From: Candidatus Kouleothrix ribensis | GTDB lineage: Bacteria; Chloroflexota; Chloroflexia; Chloroflexales; Roseiflexaceae | NCBI GenBank assembly: GCA_016722075.1 | Contig: JADKGW010000001.1 | Coordinates: forward strand, 2,294,001 to 2,358,000 | Direction of reading: 5' to 3' | Length of the DNA: 64,000 bases | Part shown: in pieces, positions 1 through 15,567 of the stretch | How the letters are laid out: the number at the start of each line of letters is the position of its first letter | How positions within the stretch are numbered: position 1 is the first letter of the stretch | Made by a program: the position numbers and the translations under genes | Notes under the pieces: model-generated | What the model was told of the DNA's origin: nothing | Databases searched by the model: none | Seen by the model: the letters and a program-made list of their open reading frames with translations, nothing else

Positions 1-734
1 CCCTCGCGCAGGCAGCGCAGCACGCCGTCGGGGATCGCGCCGATGCCCATCTGCAGCGTCGCGCCGTCTTCGATCAGCCCGGCGACATGCTGCCCGATCA
101 TCTGCTCGGTCGGGTCGTCGCTGCCCATCGGCACCTCGGGCAGCGGGTAGTCGACCTCGACGATCTGGTCGAGCTGCGATACGTGGATGAAGCTATCGCC
201 CAGCGTGCGCGGCATGCGCGGGTTGATCTCGGCGATGATCCGCCCCGCGCTCAGCGCGGCCGGCCGGGTGATGCCCACCTCGATCCCGAATGAGCAGAAG
301 CCATCTTCGTCGGGCGGCGACAGCTGGATCAGTGCGACATCGGGCCGCAGGTGGGTGCGGCACAGATTCGGGATCTCGGAGAGCCGGATGGGCGTAAAAT
401 CGGCGCGGCCCTCGTTCACGGCCGGGCGAAAGTATGGGCTGATGAACAGCGTATTCACGCGCAGATGCTGCTCCATGCCCGGCGCCACCAGCTCCTGCGC
501 GCCGAACGAGAGCACCTGCACCAGCTCGAGGCCATGCAGCAACGGCGCGCGATCGACCAGCGCCCGCAGCAGCACCTTAGGGACGCTGCCCATACCGGCC
601 ATGAAGATGCGTGTGCCGGAGTCGATTGTCTGTGCGGCATGCTCAGCACTGGAGAGCCGCTCGTGGTAGTGTAGCTGCCAGCCCGATGTGGCGCGGGCCG
701 CCGCTGCCGGGAATGGCCGTGCAATTAATCCCAT
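1..734 (-). CDS. Acetyl-CoA hydrolase/transferase, N-terminal part (cut by window edge)
   Basis: Open reading frame on the minus strand from an ATG at 734, with no stop before the window edge; about 244 residues are visible and the C-terminal half lies outside. The product resembles the acetyl-CoA hydrolase/4-hydroxybutyrate CoA-transferase family, which moves CoA between acids or hydrolyses acetyl-CoA in the cytosol. Recognisable segments are 'GTRIFMAGMGSVPKVLLRAL' near the N-terminus, 'VALIQLSPPDEDGFCSFG' mid-way and 'MGIGAIPDGVL' near the edge, a family hallmark. Its first 10 bases overlap the end of the upstream alanine-dehydrogenase-like gene (ATGGGATTAA), which suggests translational coupling. 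The exact substrate cannot be read from this half. Confidence 0.85.
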   Translation of the reverse strand, partial: MGLIARPFPAAAARATSGWQLHYHERLSSAEHAAQTIDSGTRIFMAGMGSVPKVLLRALVDRAPLLHGLELVQVLSFGAQELVAPGMEQHLRVNTLFISPYFRPAVNEGRADFTPIRLSEIPNLCRTHLRPDVALIQLSPPDEDGFCSFGIEVGITRPAALSAGRIIAEINPRMPRTLGDSFIHVSQLDQIVEVDYPLPEVPMGSDDPTEQMIGQHVAGLIEDGATLQMGIGAIPDGVLRCLRE

Positions 735-1828
735 GGTGTAACTTCCTGCTCGTGCGCGGGGGTATACTGCACCAGCTCGCCGCGATGCGTCCAGACGCCG
801 CGCGCCACTGCGCGATTCTCGGCAATCGCCTGATCAGTACCACGCGACACAATATGCTCGATGAATGGCCAGGTAATATTCGCCAGCGCGTGCGTCGCAG
901 TACGCGCCACAGCGGCAGGGATATTCGGCACACAGTAGTGCGTGATGCCGGCGTGGCGAAACACCGGATCGGCGTGCGAGGTCGGCCGGCTGGTGGCCAC
1001 GCAGCCACCCTGGTTGATCGACACGTCCATGATCAGGCTGCCGGTGCGCATCTCGCGCAGCAGCTGCTCGTCGATCAGGATCGGTGCGCGCTGGCCCGAG
1101 ACGCCGGCCGCCGTCACAACCACATCGGCGAAGCGGATGACTTTGGCGATATTCTCGGGGTGCGCCATCATGGTGGCGACGCGGCCCGGCTCGCAGCGGC
1201 GCTCGGTGGCCAGCAGCTGCTGTACCTGCCGATCGAGCGCGTAGACGCTGGCGCCGACGCGCGTGAAGGCGCGCGCCGCAACCTGGCCGAACACGCCCGT
1301 GCCAATGATCACCACCTCGGCCGGCGGCACACCGGGCACGCCGGCTAGCAACACGCCGTTGCCGCCACCCTCGATCTCGAGGTAGCGCGCCGCCAGGCCG
1401 GGCATCATGCGCCCGCCGATCTGGCTCATGGCATGGATCACCGGCAAGTCGCCAGTATCGGTCGCGATCGACTCAAGCGCAATCGCGGTGATGCGCTTGT
1501 CTAGCAGCGCCTCGATCTTCTGCTGCCGCGCCGAGGCCAGCTGGAGAAAGCCCAGCAGTGTCGTGCCGTCTTTCAGCATCGCGAACTCAGGGGCGGTTGG
1601 CCGCACCACCTTGATCACCAGATCGGCGCGCCAGTATACCTCTTGCGGCGAGTAGACCAGCTCGGCGCCAGCGTCGATGTAGGCCTGGTCGGCAAAGCCG
1701 CTGCGCACGCCGGCACCACGTTCAATCCATACATGGTGGCCCATGCGCACAAGCTCGCGTACGCCGGCCGGGGTCATGCCTACACGTGCCTCGCCCGCGC
1801 GCACTTCACGGGGGATGCCAATCTTCAT
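725..1828 (-). CDS. Alanine dehydrogenase/PNT-family protein with altered active site
   Basis: 367 residues, the usual length for L-alanine dehydrogenase, which interconverts alanine and pyruvate with NAD. The N-terminus 'MKIGIPREVRAGEARVGMTP', the Rossmann motif IIGTGVFG (about 175-182), the 'GGVP/AGVPGV' segment and 'MDVSINQGGCVATSRPTSH' (267-285) place it firmly in the family. Aligned by eye to the well-studied mycobacterial enzyme, Arg15 is kept, but Lys75 is Val75, His96 is Gln96 (LGFLQLAS), and the Asp of 'DQGG' is Asn272. These are the substrate-binding and proton-transfer residues, so normal alanine oxidation is doubtful. It may act on another substrate or only bind NAD. It is the first gene of a pair with the overlapping CoA-transferase. 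Confidence 0.8.
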   Translation of the reverse strand: MKIGIPREVRAGEARVGMTPAGVRELVRMGHHVWIERGAGVRSGFADQAYIDAGAELVYSPQEVYWRADLVIKVVRPTAPEFAMLKDGTTLLGFLQLASARQQKIEALLDKRITAIALESIATDTGDLPVIHAMSQIGGRMMPGLAARYLEIEGGGNGVLLAGVPGVPPAEVVIIGTGVFGQVAARAFTRVGASVYALDRQVQQLLATERRCEPGRVATMMAHPENIAKVIRFADVVVTAAGVSGQRAPILIDEQLLREMRTGSLIMDVSINQGGCVATSRPTSHADPVFRHAGITHYCVPNIPAAVARTATHALANITWPFIEHIVSRGTDQAIAENRAVARGVWTHRGELVQYTPAHEQEVTPWD

Positions 1829-2274
1829 CGCCTTGGTCCTTCCGCGAAATCATCTCGACCTAGGACCAATACGTTGCAAATAACCACGAGAGACACGAAG
1901 ATCGCACAGGCCTTGGATGATTTTCTGCATCGTCGTGCCTTTCGTAGTCAAACTCGCAGGCGTATTTGAACGGTATTGAACCTAGTACACCAGTTGCGTA
2001 CGCGTTCCTGGTGCAGCGCAGATTTGCCTGGCCGCGCCAGAAACAGGCTCGCTGCGGGCCGTTCGCGCATCGCTACCTGTCTCGAACCGCGCGTGCGGCG
2101 GCACAGCGCCCCGCGAGTAGCGCGCCGCCATGGCGGGCTGATTCAATCGCCCGTATGTGGCGGCATAGCAACGGGTACGCGTGGACGGCCCGGCCCCATT
2201 ATCGCAAATTGGCGCGGGCCGTAACCGAACTAGACCACCACCTACAAGTAAGGCTTCTTCACTATGTGCGTAGG
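1829..2274. other. Intergenic region upstream of the ald-like gene
   Basis: About 446 bases without a convincing gene. It lies between the end of ABC gene A1 and the start of the ald-like gene, so it should hold the promoter of the latter, but no clear -35/-10 pair was found. A short fragment at 1882-1900 (aaccacgagagacacgaag) resembles the 'gagacac' repeats seen at 3.0, 19.8 and 55.8 kb and may be a degenerate copy. Composition is less GC-rich at 1860-1990 than in neighbouring genes. Confidence 0.5.
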
Positions 2275-4185
2275 CTAGGCCGGGCCGGGCGCGGCTTCGG
2301 GCTGGTAATTGTGCTCCTGGTGGCGGAAGTAGGTGCCGTACAGCTCGGCGTAGTGCCCCCCCTGCGCCAGCAGCTGGCCGTGCGTGCCTTGCTCGATGAT
2401 CTGGCCCGCGCGCAGCACGATGATCCGGTCGGCGCCAACCACCGTCGAGAGCCGGTGGGCGATCACGATGCTGGTGCGGCCGCGTAGCGCCACGTTCAGC
2501 CCGGCCTGGATCTGCGCCTCAGTGAACGGGTCGATGCTGGCGGTGGCCTCGTCGAGCAGCAGGATCGAGGGCGACTGAAACAGCACGCGCGCGAGCGCCA
2601 CCAGCTGGCGCTGGCCCAGCGAGAGCCGCGCGCCGCGCTCGCCCACGTCGGTTTCCAGGCCGCGCGGCAGATCATCAACCCAGCTGCCGTCGCCAAGCGT
2701 GCGCGCCACCGCCTCGACCTCGGCCGCACTCGCGCCGGGCCGGCCGTAGCGAATATTGTCGGCCACGGTGCCCGCGAACAGGAACGGCACCTGCGGCACC
2801 AGGCCCACCTGGCGGCGGTACTGCGCCAGGTCGAGCGTGCGGATGTCGCGCCCGTCGATCAGCAGGCGCCCGCCCTGAAACTCGTAGAAGCGCAAGATCA
2901 GCTTGATCAGGCTCGACTTGCCGGCGCCGGTGTGCCCAACGATCGCGAGTGTCTGGCCCGGCGGGATGGCCAGCGAAAAGTCGGACAAGACCCAGCCTTC
3001 AGGCACGGAGAGCGGGAAAGCGGGAGACACAGAGACGAGCGAGTCGCCGTCAGCGTGCCCGGCGTCTCCGTGTCTGCGTGTCTCTGTGTCTCCCTGGCGC
3101 TCGTCGTACCGAAACTGCACGTGCTCGAATGCGATCTGGCCTTGCAGCTGGCCCACCGGCTCGTTAGCCGCCTGCACCACCTGCGACTCGGCGTCGATCA
3201 GTGCGAACACGCGCTCGCTGGCCGCCAGCCCCTGCTGAAACTGGCTCCAGAACGAGGCGATACTGGTGATCGGGTAAAAGAAGATCGCCAGGCTCTGCAC
3301 AAACAGGTACCAGTCGCCGATTGACACCGTGCCGCCGAGCACCAGCCGGCCACCCGCATACACCAGCACGGCGGTGCCCAGGCCTGCGAGCGTATTCATC
3401 AGTGGGTAGATGCTGCCGAACACCGCCACGCGCATCAGCTGGATGCGGTAGGCCATCTGGTTGGTTGCCTCGAAATCGGCAAAGATTGCCGCCTCTTGGC
3501 GAAAGCCCTTGGCCACCGCCACGCCGCTGATCGTCTCCTGCACGATCGCGTTCACCTCGGCCTGGGCACGCTGCGACTGCTGCATCACCCGGCGCGCGAT
3601 CCGCCGAAAGACCAGCGCCACCAGCACCACCACCGGGCCACTGGCAATTGCGATCAGCGCCAGCCGCCAGTTGACCGCCAGCATCACCACGCTGATCACG
3701 CCTACCAGCACCAGCTGGCTGATCAGGTCGATCGTCAGCGTGACGACTGTGGCGAAATCTTGGGTATCGGAGCTGACCCGGCTGACGATCCGGCCCGATG
3801 CGTAGGTATCGAAGAACGACATATCGCGCCGCATCACCGCGCGGACGGCATCGTGACGCAGTGCCAGCACCACGTCGCCGACGGTGCGCGCGGCCATGCG
3901 CTGGCGGATGAAATTGAACAGCCAGCCCAGCCCGCCAAGCACCGTCACCAGCCCGGCCAGCGCCAGCGCCGTCTGGATGGTCGGGCGGGCGCTCAGCATA
4001 TCGAGCCCGCGCGAGATCGCCAGCGGCGTGATTGTGGCCGCAAGCGAGCCCAGCGCAACGACCAGCGCCACCAGCAGCACGGTGCCGGCATGCGGCCGAA
4101 AGTACGCGGCGATCCGGCGAATCAGGGCTGCATCGCTATAGCTGCGATCGTAGGCCTCGGCCTGTAGCCCACCTGTGAGTCCCAT
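2275..4185 (-). CDS. ABC exporter half-transporter A1 (TMD-NBD)
   Basis: 636-residue type IV ABC exporter subunit: about six membrane helices (residues 30-310), then an ATPase domain with Walker A GHTGAGKSS (near 415), signature LSLGQRQL and Walker B ILLLDEATASID (near 542, catalytic Glu present), H-loop 'IAHRLS'. The signature is non-canonical (LSLGQ instead of LSGGQ). Its partner is A2 just upstream, which has the opposite defect, so the two should form an asymmetric heterodimer. Start chosen at the ATG preceded by GGAGCAGGT. Residues about 364-390 are an inserted low-complexity stretch (GDTETRRHGDAGHADG...) encoded by an inverted-repeat DNA element at the TMD-NBD linker. Substrate unknown; lipid or drug export is typical. 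Confidence 0.9.
   Translation of the reverse strand: MGLTGGLQAEAYDRSYSDAALIRRIAAYFRPHAGTVLLVALVVALGSLAATITPLAISRGLDMLSARPTIQTALALAGLVTVLGGLGWLFNFIRQRMAARTVGDVVLALRHDAVRAVMRRDMSFFDTYASGRIVSRVSSDTQDFATVVTLTIDLISQLVLVGVISVVMLAVNWRLALIAIASGPVVVLVALVFRRIARRVMQQSQRAQAEVNAIVQETISGVAVAKGFRQEAAIFADFEATNQMAYRIQLMRVAVFGSIYPLMNTLAGLGTAVLVYAGGRLVLGGTVSIGDWYLFVQSLAIFFYPITSIASFWSQFQQGLAASERVFALIDAESQVVQAANEPVGQLQGQIAFEHVQFRYDERQGDTETRRHGDAGHADGDSLVSVSPAFPLSVPEGWVLSDFSLAIPPGQTLAIVGHTGAGKSSLIKLILRFYEFQGGRLLIDGRDIRTLDLAQYRRQVGLVPQVPFLFAGTVADNIRYGRPGASAAEVEAVARTLGDGSWVDDLPRGLETDVGERGARLSLGQRQLVALARVLFQSPSILLLDEATASIDPFTEAQIQAGLNVALRGRTSIVIAHRLSTVVGADRIIVLRAGQIIEQGTHGQLLAQGGHYAELYGTYFRHQEHNYQPEAAPGPA
3008..3098. 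repeat. Interspersed inverted-repeat element in frame within ABC gene A1
   Basis: Two perfect 15-base inverted arms, GGGAGACACAGAGAC at 3022-3036 and its complement at 3080-3094, enclose a related 'gtctccgtgtctgcgtg' stretch. It is read in frame as GDTETRRHGDAG-type peptide. A near-identical copy occupies the same codon positions of paralogue B1 at about 19808-19897, and a diverged copy is in a glycosyltransferase gene at 55811-55874. Confidence 0.85.
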
Positions 4186-4213
4186 ACCTGCTCCAGCTAT
4201 CTATATGATTTGC

Positions 4214-4254
4214 TGCGAGAGGTGTCTCGCGCGAAGCGCGAGACACCTCTCGCA
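4214..4254. repeat. Perfect 19-bp hairpin between ABC genes A2 and A1
   Basis: Arms 4214-4232 and 4236-4254 are exact complements with the loop GAA. It sits in the 152-bp gap between the stop of A2 and the start of A1. No run of U follows on either strand, so a simple intrinsic terminator is unlikely; an RNA-stability or processing hairpin that sets the ratio of the two subunits is possible. Confidence 0.75.
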
Positions 4255-4337
4255 AGTAGTTGCACCTTCTGCATCACGGCGCTGCGTTTTCGCCTGCGGC
4301 AACAACGGTTCGGTACGATCGCTATGGGATGTGCAAC

Positions 4338-6191
4338 TCAAAACTTGGAATCGCACTGGGTACGGGTGCTCACCGCCGCCGGCTGCGCGCCTCGGGTAAA
4401 AATCTGGCGGTAGGCGGCGCTGGCGGCCAGTAGCTCGGCGTGCGTGCCCTGAGCGATCAACATGCCGTTCTTGAGCAGCACAATCCGGTCGGCCTGGCGG
4501 ATCTGAGACAGCCGGTGCGTGATCAGCAGGGTGGTGCGGCCCTTCTGAATGCGGCGCATGGCCTGCTGGATCTGATCTTCAGTGGCGCTGTCGATCGCGC
4601 TGGTCGAGTCGTCGAGGATCAGGATGCGCGGGTTGGTCAGGAACGCGCGCGCAATCGCGATGCGCTGGCGCTGCCCGCCCGAGAGCGTCACGCCGCGCTC
4701 GCCCACCACGGTGTCGTAGCCATGCGGCAGCTGCACAATAAACGCGTGGGCCTGGGCCTCGCGCGCGGCCGCCTCGATCTGCTCGCGCGAGGCTGGCGTG
4801 CGCGCGCCGAAGGCGATGTTCTCGGCGATCGTGCGCGAGAACAGGAAGATATCCTGCTCGATCGTGGCAATCTGCGAACGCAGGCTACCGAGGCTCCAGT
4901 CGCGCACATCGACGCCGTCGATCAGCACCCGCCCGGCTGTGGCATCGTAGATCCGGTTCACCAGCTTGCTCAGCGTGGTCTTGCCCGCGCCGGTCTGCCC
5001 GACGATCGCGATCGTCTCGCCGGGCTGGGCCTCGAACGAGATATTGCGCAGAACCAAGAACTGCGAATTGAGCAGCGGCTCGCCGTCATCCAGCTCCTGG
5101 CTCATCCTGCCTGGTTCCTGGTAGCCAAAGCTCACGTGTTCGAAGGCCAGCGCCCCTACGATCGGCTGGGCCAGGCCTATGGCATTCTCATCCAGCTCGG
5201 TCTTCGCAGTGATCAGCTCGAGCAGGCGGGCCGCGCTGGCCAGGCCCAGCTGCACCGCAGCGAACGTTGTGAGCGAGAACATGGTTGGCGAGTGCAGCGT
5301 GCCCATCAGGGTCATGAAGGCGATTGCCTGGCCCAGCGAGAGCCGGCCCCACAGCACCAGCAGCAGCGCATGCCCAAAGGCCAGCCCGGTGGCCAGGCCA
5401 TACAGCAGCAGCGGCAGGTAGCGCGCCTGGATCACGCCCGAGCGCACGAACATCTCGCGGTAGGCCCGCGCCGTATCCATGAAGTGCTGCTCGGCCTGCG
5501 GCTCGTGCGCAAAGCCCTTGATCACATCCATGCCGCCGATCGTCTCGGCCAGGCCGGCGTTCAGCGCGCCGAAGCGCTGGTTCATCGCGCTCGACACCGG
5601 CTGGAGCGCGCGGTTGTAGCGGCCGATCGCCACCGTGAAGCTGATCAGAAATAGCGCCGGCACCAGCAGCAGCTCGGCCCGTAGCGCGGCGATCGTCACC
5701 AGTGGCACCAGCAGCGCGAATAACGACTCGATGATCAGGCCCGAGTTCGGCGCGATCATCAGGCTGATCTGCTGGACATCATAGGTCGCGCGCGCCATCA
5801 GGTCGCCGACCGACTGGCGGTTGAGGAAGGTCTGGCTCTTGCCGAGCAGGCTCAGGTACAGCTCGCTGCGCGTATCGCGCTCGACGCGCTGGCCCAGCAC
5901 GCGCAGCGCCAGGCTGTTGACAATATCGAAGGCACCGTAGCCCAGGTAGGCCGCAGTGACCCACAGCGCCGCGCTGGTGAGCTGGGCCAGGTTGCCGCCG
6001 CCGATCAGCGTATCGAAGGCCCGGCCGACGAATACGGCGCCGAAGCTCTGCGCTGCGGCCATGCCGATCGCGGTGAGCACGAATACCCCCGGCATAAACG
6101 GGTAGCGCAGCACATGCGCCAGCACCCAGCGCGGCGCCGACCGGCGATCGTAGGTGTATTCGTCTGCGATCGTAAACTCGCGCAGGTGCAT
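4338..6191 (-). CDS. ABC exporter half-transporter A2 (TMD-NBD)
   Basis: 617 residues from the ATG at 6191, preferred over an upstream in-frame ATG at 6218 because AGAAGG lies just before it. Six membrane helices precede an ATPase domain with Walker A GQTGAGKTT, canonical signature LSGGQRQR and Walker B ILILDDSTSAID, in which Asp replaces the catalytic Glu. With A1 (normal Walker B, altered signature) this gives one degenerate and one consensus ATP site, the pattern of heterodimeric exporters such as TM287/288 and BmrCD. The linker carries a small insertion (QEPGRMSQELDDGEPLLNSQ) resembling 'accaggaaccagg' repeats. A 200-bp stretch of its ATPase region (4582-4781) is identical to paralogue B2. 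Confidence 0.9.
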   Translation of the reverse strand: MHLREFTIADEYTYDRRSAPRWVLAHVLRYPFMPGVFVLTAIGMAAAQSFGAVFVGRAFDTLIGGGNLAQLTSAALWVTAAYLGYGAFDIVNSLALRVLGQRVERDTRSELYLSLLGKSQTFLNRQSVGDLMARATYDVQQISLMIAPNSGLIIESLFALLVPLVTIAALRAELLLVPALFLISFTVAIGRYNRALQPVSSAMNQRFGALNAGLAETIGGMDVIKGFAHEPQAEQHFMDTARAYREMFVRSGVIQARYLPLLLYGLATGLAFGHALLLVLWGRLSLGQAIAFMTLMGTLHSPTMFSLTTFAAVQLGLASAARLLELITAKTELDENAIGLAQPIVGALAFEHVSFGYQEPGRMSQELDDGEPLLNSQFLVLRNISFEAQPGETIAIVGQTGAGKTTLSKLVNRIYDATAGRVLIDGVDVRDWSLGSLRSQIATIEQDIFLFSRTIAENIAFGARTPASREQIEAAAREAQAHAFIVQLPHGYDTVVGERGVTLSGGQRQRIAIARAFLTNPRILILDDSTSAIDSATEDQIQQAMRRIQKGRTTLLITHRLSQIRQADRIVLLKNGMLIAQGTHAELLAASAAYRQIFTRGAQPAAVSTRTQCDSKF

Positions 6192-6218
6192 TCCAGATCC
6201 TTCTAGCCGCTGCCACAT

Positions 6219-6486
6219 ACGCAGTGGGGCACCTGCGCCGGCTCATCCCCAACACGTAGGCGCTTCAGCAACATGCCGCCGGCCCAAGCCGGCTTGTTCC
6301 GATCTTGGTGAACAGCCACCCGGCGCGCAGCGAGCCACGCTACGCACCATGCCGCATCGCTATGCCGCATACGCGATTCTAGCCAGCAGCACCCACTGCG
6401 CCTCACATGAGGTCGGAAATTGCATCCTGGGGGCCGTAACGGCACATGCGGCGCCCCGCTATTGAGCGGTTTACCGCATGCTACGG
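6219..6486. other. Intergenic region between ABC operon A and tRNA-Arg
   Basis: 268 bases with no supported gene. It must contain the promoter for the A2-A1 exporter genes and the 3' end of the tRNA transcript. No clear terminator or hexamer pair was recognised. Confidence 0.4.
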
Positions 6487-6562
6487 TGGCGCGGGCGGCG
6501 GGGCTCGAACCCACAACCTACGGTTTAGAAGACCGTTGCTCTGTCCATTGAGCTACGCCCGC
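6487..6562 (-). tRNA. tRNA-Arg (anticodon UCU)
   Basis: Complete cloverleaf on the minus strand: 7-bp acceptor stem GCGGGCG/CGCCCGC, D arm GCTC-AATGGACA-GAGC, anticodon arm ACGGT-CTTCTAA-ACCGT with anticodon TCT, variable AGGTT, and T arm GTGGG-TTCGAGC-CCCGC. Discriminator G and the CCA end are encoded (6487-6490). It reads the rare AGA codon. It is transcribed away from rpoB, with its own promoter in between. Confidence 0.97.
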
Positions 6563-6594
6563 AGAGGTGAACACGATCGGCAGCTGGTGTCTCT

Positions 6595-6623
6595 AATATA
6601 GCATACACGCGCCGCGCCGACAA
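6595..6623 (-). promoter_or_regulatory. Promoter of tRNA-Arg
   Basis: On the minus strand TTGTCG (6618-6623) and TATATT (6595-6600) are separated by exactly 17 bases, with TGC directly before the -10 (extended -10). This places the start of transcription about 25 bases before the tRNA. It is divergent from the rpoB promoter 124 bp away. Confidence 0.65.
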
Positions 6624-6746
6624 GCGCCCTGAAGCCGAATGCACGCAGGGCCATGGCAACGTTCGGCGCGGGTTGCCCGCACCGGCTTGCCGCGCCTGTG
6701 GTGGGCCGGCGATGTTTGTGGCGCCCTGAACTCAGTGAAAATGCCC

Positions 6747-6775
6747 TTGACATCTCACCGCAGGCGTGGTATTAT
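6747..6775 (+). promoter_or_regulatory. Strong sigma70-type promoter of rpoB-rpoC
   Basis: Consensus -35 TTGACA at 6747-6752, a 17-base spacer and -10 TATTAT at 6770-6775. The implied start near 6782 gives an rpoB leader of about 290 nt. The hexamers are the best match in the first 27 kb. Confidence 0.8.
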
Positions 6776-6781
6776 TCCTTT

Positions 6782-7075
6782 TCGCAGTTTTCAGGAGAAC
6801 ACACCTCGCGGAGGTGTGACAGAGAGGAGCCTGCGAACATCGCCGATCGCATTGCAGCGTCACGCGCGCGCCGCCCGGCGCATCCTTCATCGCGATTCTA
6901 ACGGATGTCACGAACGCCAGTCCAGAGGCATTGCCCATCGATGGACAGTGCTGAGGAAGAGACGGTTCGTGCTTTTGGCATGTTACGAGTCAGTCGCCCG
7001 TTGGCAGCTCGCAGTTGACAGATCCGAGCAGGAGTTTGCTCGCTGCCGACTGCTGACCGAACAAGAGAGGTGCCC
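6782..7075 (+). other. Long 5' leader of rpoB
   Basis: About 290 nt of untranslated leader between the promoter and the rpoB start. An 8-bp hairpin CACACCTC-GCG-GAGGTGTG (6800-6818) forms at the very 5' end. No ribosomal protein genes (rplJL) precede rpoB here, unlike the classic cluster, so the leader is the natural place for any post-initiation control. No leader peptide with a ribosome binding site was recognised. Confidence 0.5.
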
Positions 7076-10762
<3,687 letters not shown>

Positions 10763-10784
10763 GGAATAGTATGGGTGGGTACAG

Positions 10785-10803
10785 GGGAGGGCTAGGCCCT
10801 CCC
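10785..10803 (+). other. Hairpin in the rpoB-rpoC spacer
   Basis: GGGAGGGC (10785-10792) pairs with GCCCTCCC (10796-10803) around TAG. A second CCCTCCC at 10811-10817 could compete, and the stretch CCCCTTTATA/TATAAGGGG (10815-10835) can fold over the ribosome binding site of rpoC (AGGGGAAGAG). No T-run follows, so it is not a classical terminator. A processing site or translational control of rpoC is possible. Confidence 0.55.
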
Positions 10804-10841
10804 TTGAGAACCCTCCCCCTTTATACTATAAGGGGAAGAGA

Positions 10842-15449
<4,608 letters not shown>

Positions 15450-15472
15450 CTCAGGCGGCCAGGTACACGCTG

Positions 15473-15507
15473 CAAGGGCCGGATGCGCGTTGCGCATCCG
15501 GCCCTTG
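15473..15507. terminator. Convergent terminator hairpin after rpoC and the MutS-like gene
   Basis: A perfect 16-bp stem (15473-15488 with 15492-15507, loop GTT) starts 24 bases after the rpoC stop and lies 61 bases beyond the end of the minus-strand MutS-like gene. It is placed to stop transcription from both sides. There is no long T-run, so it may depend on stem strength or on Rho. Confidence 0.7.
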
Positions 15508-15567
15508 TAAGTTGGGAGCACCCATACACGTGCTGCCGCACCAGCACACATCTACGCGAATGTGGCA

